Part shown: piece after piece, positions 62,568 to 64,000 of the stretch
Layout: each line of letters begins with the position of its first letter
How positions within the stretch are numbered: the first letter of the stretch is position 1
Assembly: GCA_041392065.1 (NCBI GenBank)
Contig: JAWKMU010000001.1
Span: 651,056 to 715,055 of the forward strand
Source of the DNA: CAJQLB01 sp041392065
GTDB taxonomy: Bacteria; Bacteroidota; Bacteroidia; Flavobacteriales; Flavobacteriaceae
DNA length: 64,000 bases
Direction: 5' to 3'
Translations under genes and position numbers: made by a program
Notes under the pieces: model-generated
What the model saw: only the letters and a program-made list of their open reading frames with translations
What the model was told of the DNA's origin: nothing
The model's database searches: none

Positions 62568-63514
62568 TGAAAGGAAATGTATTTGCAAGTTTGGTATCGA
62601 TTACCAACGGGTTACATAGAGACAATAGATCAGAACGAGAATTTAATTTTTTGGACTCTGAATTAAAGGAACTACCAAAAGCTGATAATGCGGTTTTTAA
62701 AGTAAACTTTAAAAGACCTTTGAACAGTAAAAAAGAATATTACTTTAAGCTGATTTCAAATGATACCGAAACTGAATTAGCAGCATTAAAATCCGAATTT
62801 CCAACCGATGCAGGAGAACCCGAAAGCAAATACAGATATACAAGACAATTTAATAAATACGATAAGTATCTAAAGGATATTGCCGCCTACATCAAAAAGC
62901 AGTCTATAAGTAACGATTTAGGCAACGATACTGATTACATCATCAATTACTTAAAAGTAGCTGCAATTCGCTTATACATTGAACTACAAGAACAATACGG
63001 ACAATTTTCAGAAACTGGGTTATTCTCAATTCAAGAAATAGCAGAAAAATATTTTAGTGATACTGATTTTGATACTTCAGTATTTGTAAAATTAGAAGTA
63101 GATAAAAAAGAGGTAGTTAAAAAGCCATCTAAACCGAAAAGCAAACAAAAAACCTCATTTGGATATTTAAAAGATGATTCTGAATGGTTGTCTAAAATAT
63201 TGAGCAGGCTTCAATTAAGTATTGATTTACTTGATGCAAAAACAGATGTTAAAGACTTGCATAATTTATTAGTGGCTAAAGATTTTAAAGGTTTTCAAAA
63301 GAAAATCTATTTAGATTGTAAAACAACCGAGTTTAAATATGTTGTTAAACGGTTGCAGCCACATTTCAAAAATATGACACCCACTTTAATTGAATCTACG
63401 GGTTTATTTTATACAAAATTGGGTAAACCATTGACAGCTCAAAATCTTTATACCAAAAGTAAAGCACCTCTAAAAAAGGAAACCATTGATAATATCTTCA
63501 AACAAATACAATAA
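62567..63514 (+). CDS. Unrecognised element protein coupled to the integrase
   Basis: The 315-residue product shows no catalytic motif I recognise. It has an N-terminal region with KRPLNSKKEYYFKLIS, a helical middle, a basic linker (KPSKPKSKQK, near 188-197) and a C-terminal part (about 215-315, LSRLQLSIDLLDAKTD ... LIESTGLFYTKLGKPLTAQNLYTK). The end pattern recalls proteins I associate with integrase neighbours in Bacteroidota elements, but I cannot name a family. The start codon overlaps the integrase stop by one base, so it is made together with it and may have a role in recombination or element maintenance. Confidence 0.7.
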   Translation: MKGNVFASLVSITNGLHRDNRSEREFNFLDSELKELPKADNAVFKVNFKRPLNSKKEYYFKLISNDTETELAALKSEFPTDAGEPESKYRYTRQFNKYDKYLKDIAAYIKKQSISNDLGNDTDYIINYLKVAAIRLYIELQEQYGQFSETGLFSIQEIAEKYFSDTDFDTSVFVKLEVDKKEVVKKPSKPKSKQKTSFGYLKDDSEWLSKILSRLQLSIDLLDAKTDVKDLHNLLVAKDFKGFQKKIYLDCKTTEFKYVVKRLQPHFKNMTPTLIESTGLFYTKLGKPLTAQNLYTKSKAPLKKETIDNIFKQIQ

Positions 63515-63518
63515 AAAA

Positions 63519-63545
63519 CAATGAGATTATTTAGAAATCTCATTG
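63519..63545 (-). terminator. Perfect 10-bp hairpin between element genes
   Basis: CAATGAGATT (63519-63528) pairs perfectly with AATCTCATTG (63536-63545) over a seven-base loop. Its T-run lies on the minus-strand side (A-run at 63513-63518), so it fits a minus-strand terminator better. No minus-strand gene is nearby, so it could instead be a protein site or an RNA-stabilising hairpin after the 62567 gene. Confidence 0.45.
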
Positions 63546-63672
63546 TATTCTCACACTCATATAAAACTCTCACACTTTAAAAATCATTGATTTTAAACCT
63601 TTGTCCTGTTCTTGAAAACCAAGAATGACATTTGGCCAGATGTCCATTTCTATTACTTAAAATTAATTAGTT

Positions 63673-63972
63673 ATGGACGAAATATTAGAACGTCTTAAAA
63701 TTATCGAAGCACACGTTTTAGACAGAAACATTATTGTAAAAAACGTATTGAGCTTTAACGAAGCCTGTAAATTTTTGGAATTGTCACAATCCCATTTATA
63801 CAAGCTTACGAGTACCGGAACCATTCCACATTACAAACCGAATGGTAAGAAGATTTATTTCAACAGAGCAGAATTAGAACAATGGTTATTGAGTAACCGT
63901 GTTGATTCACAAGATGAAATCGAACAACGAGCTGCCGATTACTTAATTAAGAAAGGAGCGGTGAAGTTATGA
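63673..63972 (+). CDS. Helix-turn-helix (excisionase family) protein
   Basis: The 99-residue product has an HTH_17/excisionase domain (about 24-76): VLSFNEACKFLELSQSHLYK, then TSTGTIPHYKPNGKKIYFNR and AELEQWLLSN. Such proteins act as recombination directionality factors or small regulators in integrative elements. Its TGA overlaps the ATG of the next gene by 4 bases, so it opens a new operon after the 158-base gap with the hairpin at 63519. Confidence 0.85.
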   Translation: MDEILERLKIIEAHVLDRNIIVKNVLSFNEACKFLELSQSHLYKLTSTGTIPHYKPNGKKIYFNRAELEQWLLSNRVDSQDEIEQRAADYLIKKGAVKL

Positions 63973-64000
63973 CTGAAATAATCGATTTACTCTTGGCACT
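63969..64000 (+). CDS. Start of a further element gene, cut by the window edge
   Basis: An ATG at 63969 overlaps the previous stop codon (ATGA) and opens a frame reading MTEIIDLLLA to the edge. Too little is visible to say what it is. Confidence 0.5.
   Translation, partial: MTEIIDLLLA

Noticed and set aside
63519..63545. Plus-strand intrinsic terminator after the 62567 gene
   Set aside because: The hairpin is perfect but lacks a T-run on the plus-strand side; the A-run lies on the other side.

Overview
The window looks like the chromosome of a marine-type member of the Flavobacteriaceae (Bacteroidota). The DNA is AT-rich. Many genes are preceded by the Bacteroidota -7 promoter box TAnnTTTG and no gene shows a clear Shine-Dalgarno sequence. 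Signal peptides tend to end in 'AQ'. One protein carries a type IX secretion C-terminal sorting domain, and several families are typical of the phylum (DUF6090, DUF2911, DUF7935-like, fused E1 2-oxoacid dehydrogenase). I cannot name the genus. I saw no rRNA, tRNA or CRISPR array.

Layout. 44-7539: a YbiT-like ABC-F protein, a DUF2007 protein, a tight run of PLP decarboxylase, P1 peptidase, TauE-type transporter and GNAT enzyme, then two small envelope proteins. 7544-16126: pheT, a thioredoxin-like lipoprotein, a DUF2911/TPR gene broken by one in-frame TGA, recG carrying a 147-codon in-frame nuclease insertion, and a patatin. 16130-26764: a glutamate-synthase-like flavoprotein, an M20 peptidase, a DsrE protein, uvrD, a TsaC/YciO protein, an OmpA lipoprotein, a glycosyltransferase overlapping an HsdR-N-like nuclease, and holA. 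26768-39347: DoxX, DUF202, a methyltransferase, the fused E1 dehydrogenase, a zinc-site-less M1-like protein with a probable outer-membrane barrel, a secreted EEP phosphodiesterase, a LOG-family protein and uvrA.

39348-43004 is an accessory pocket: a very AT-rich ParB-like + D12 adenine methylase gene pair with translational coupling, then a REP-associated (Y1) transposase framed by inverted copies of one palindrome, then a small membrane protein. 43034-60883 returns to ordinary chromosome: DUF2207/LemA, a ComEC-like metallo-hydrolase, ATP-grasp, AlkD-like, ggt, AcpH-like, acyltransferase, glmM, a class V aminotransferase, an LpxL-like acyltransferase, a rhomboid, a TlpA lipoprotein and mnmE.

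60866-64000 is the left end of an integrated mobile element. It starts exactly at the FCIGK-stop codons of mnmE, the place used by SGI1-type islands. It carries two blocks of short direct repeats that look like recombination-protein binding sites, then a zinc-finger/HTH protein, a tyrosine integrase, an unrecognised protein, a second excisionase-type HTH protein and the start of a further gene. The right end is outside the window.

The strongest leads are the RecG insertion, which is bounded by 8-bp direct repeats and leaves an intact RecG if removed; the ParB-like/methylase pair; and the mnmE attachment region with its phased repeats.
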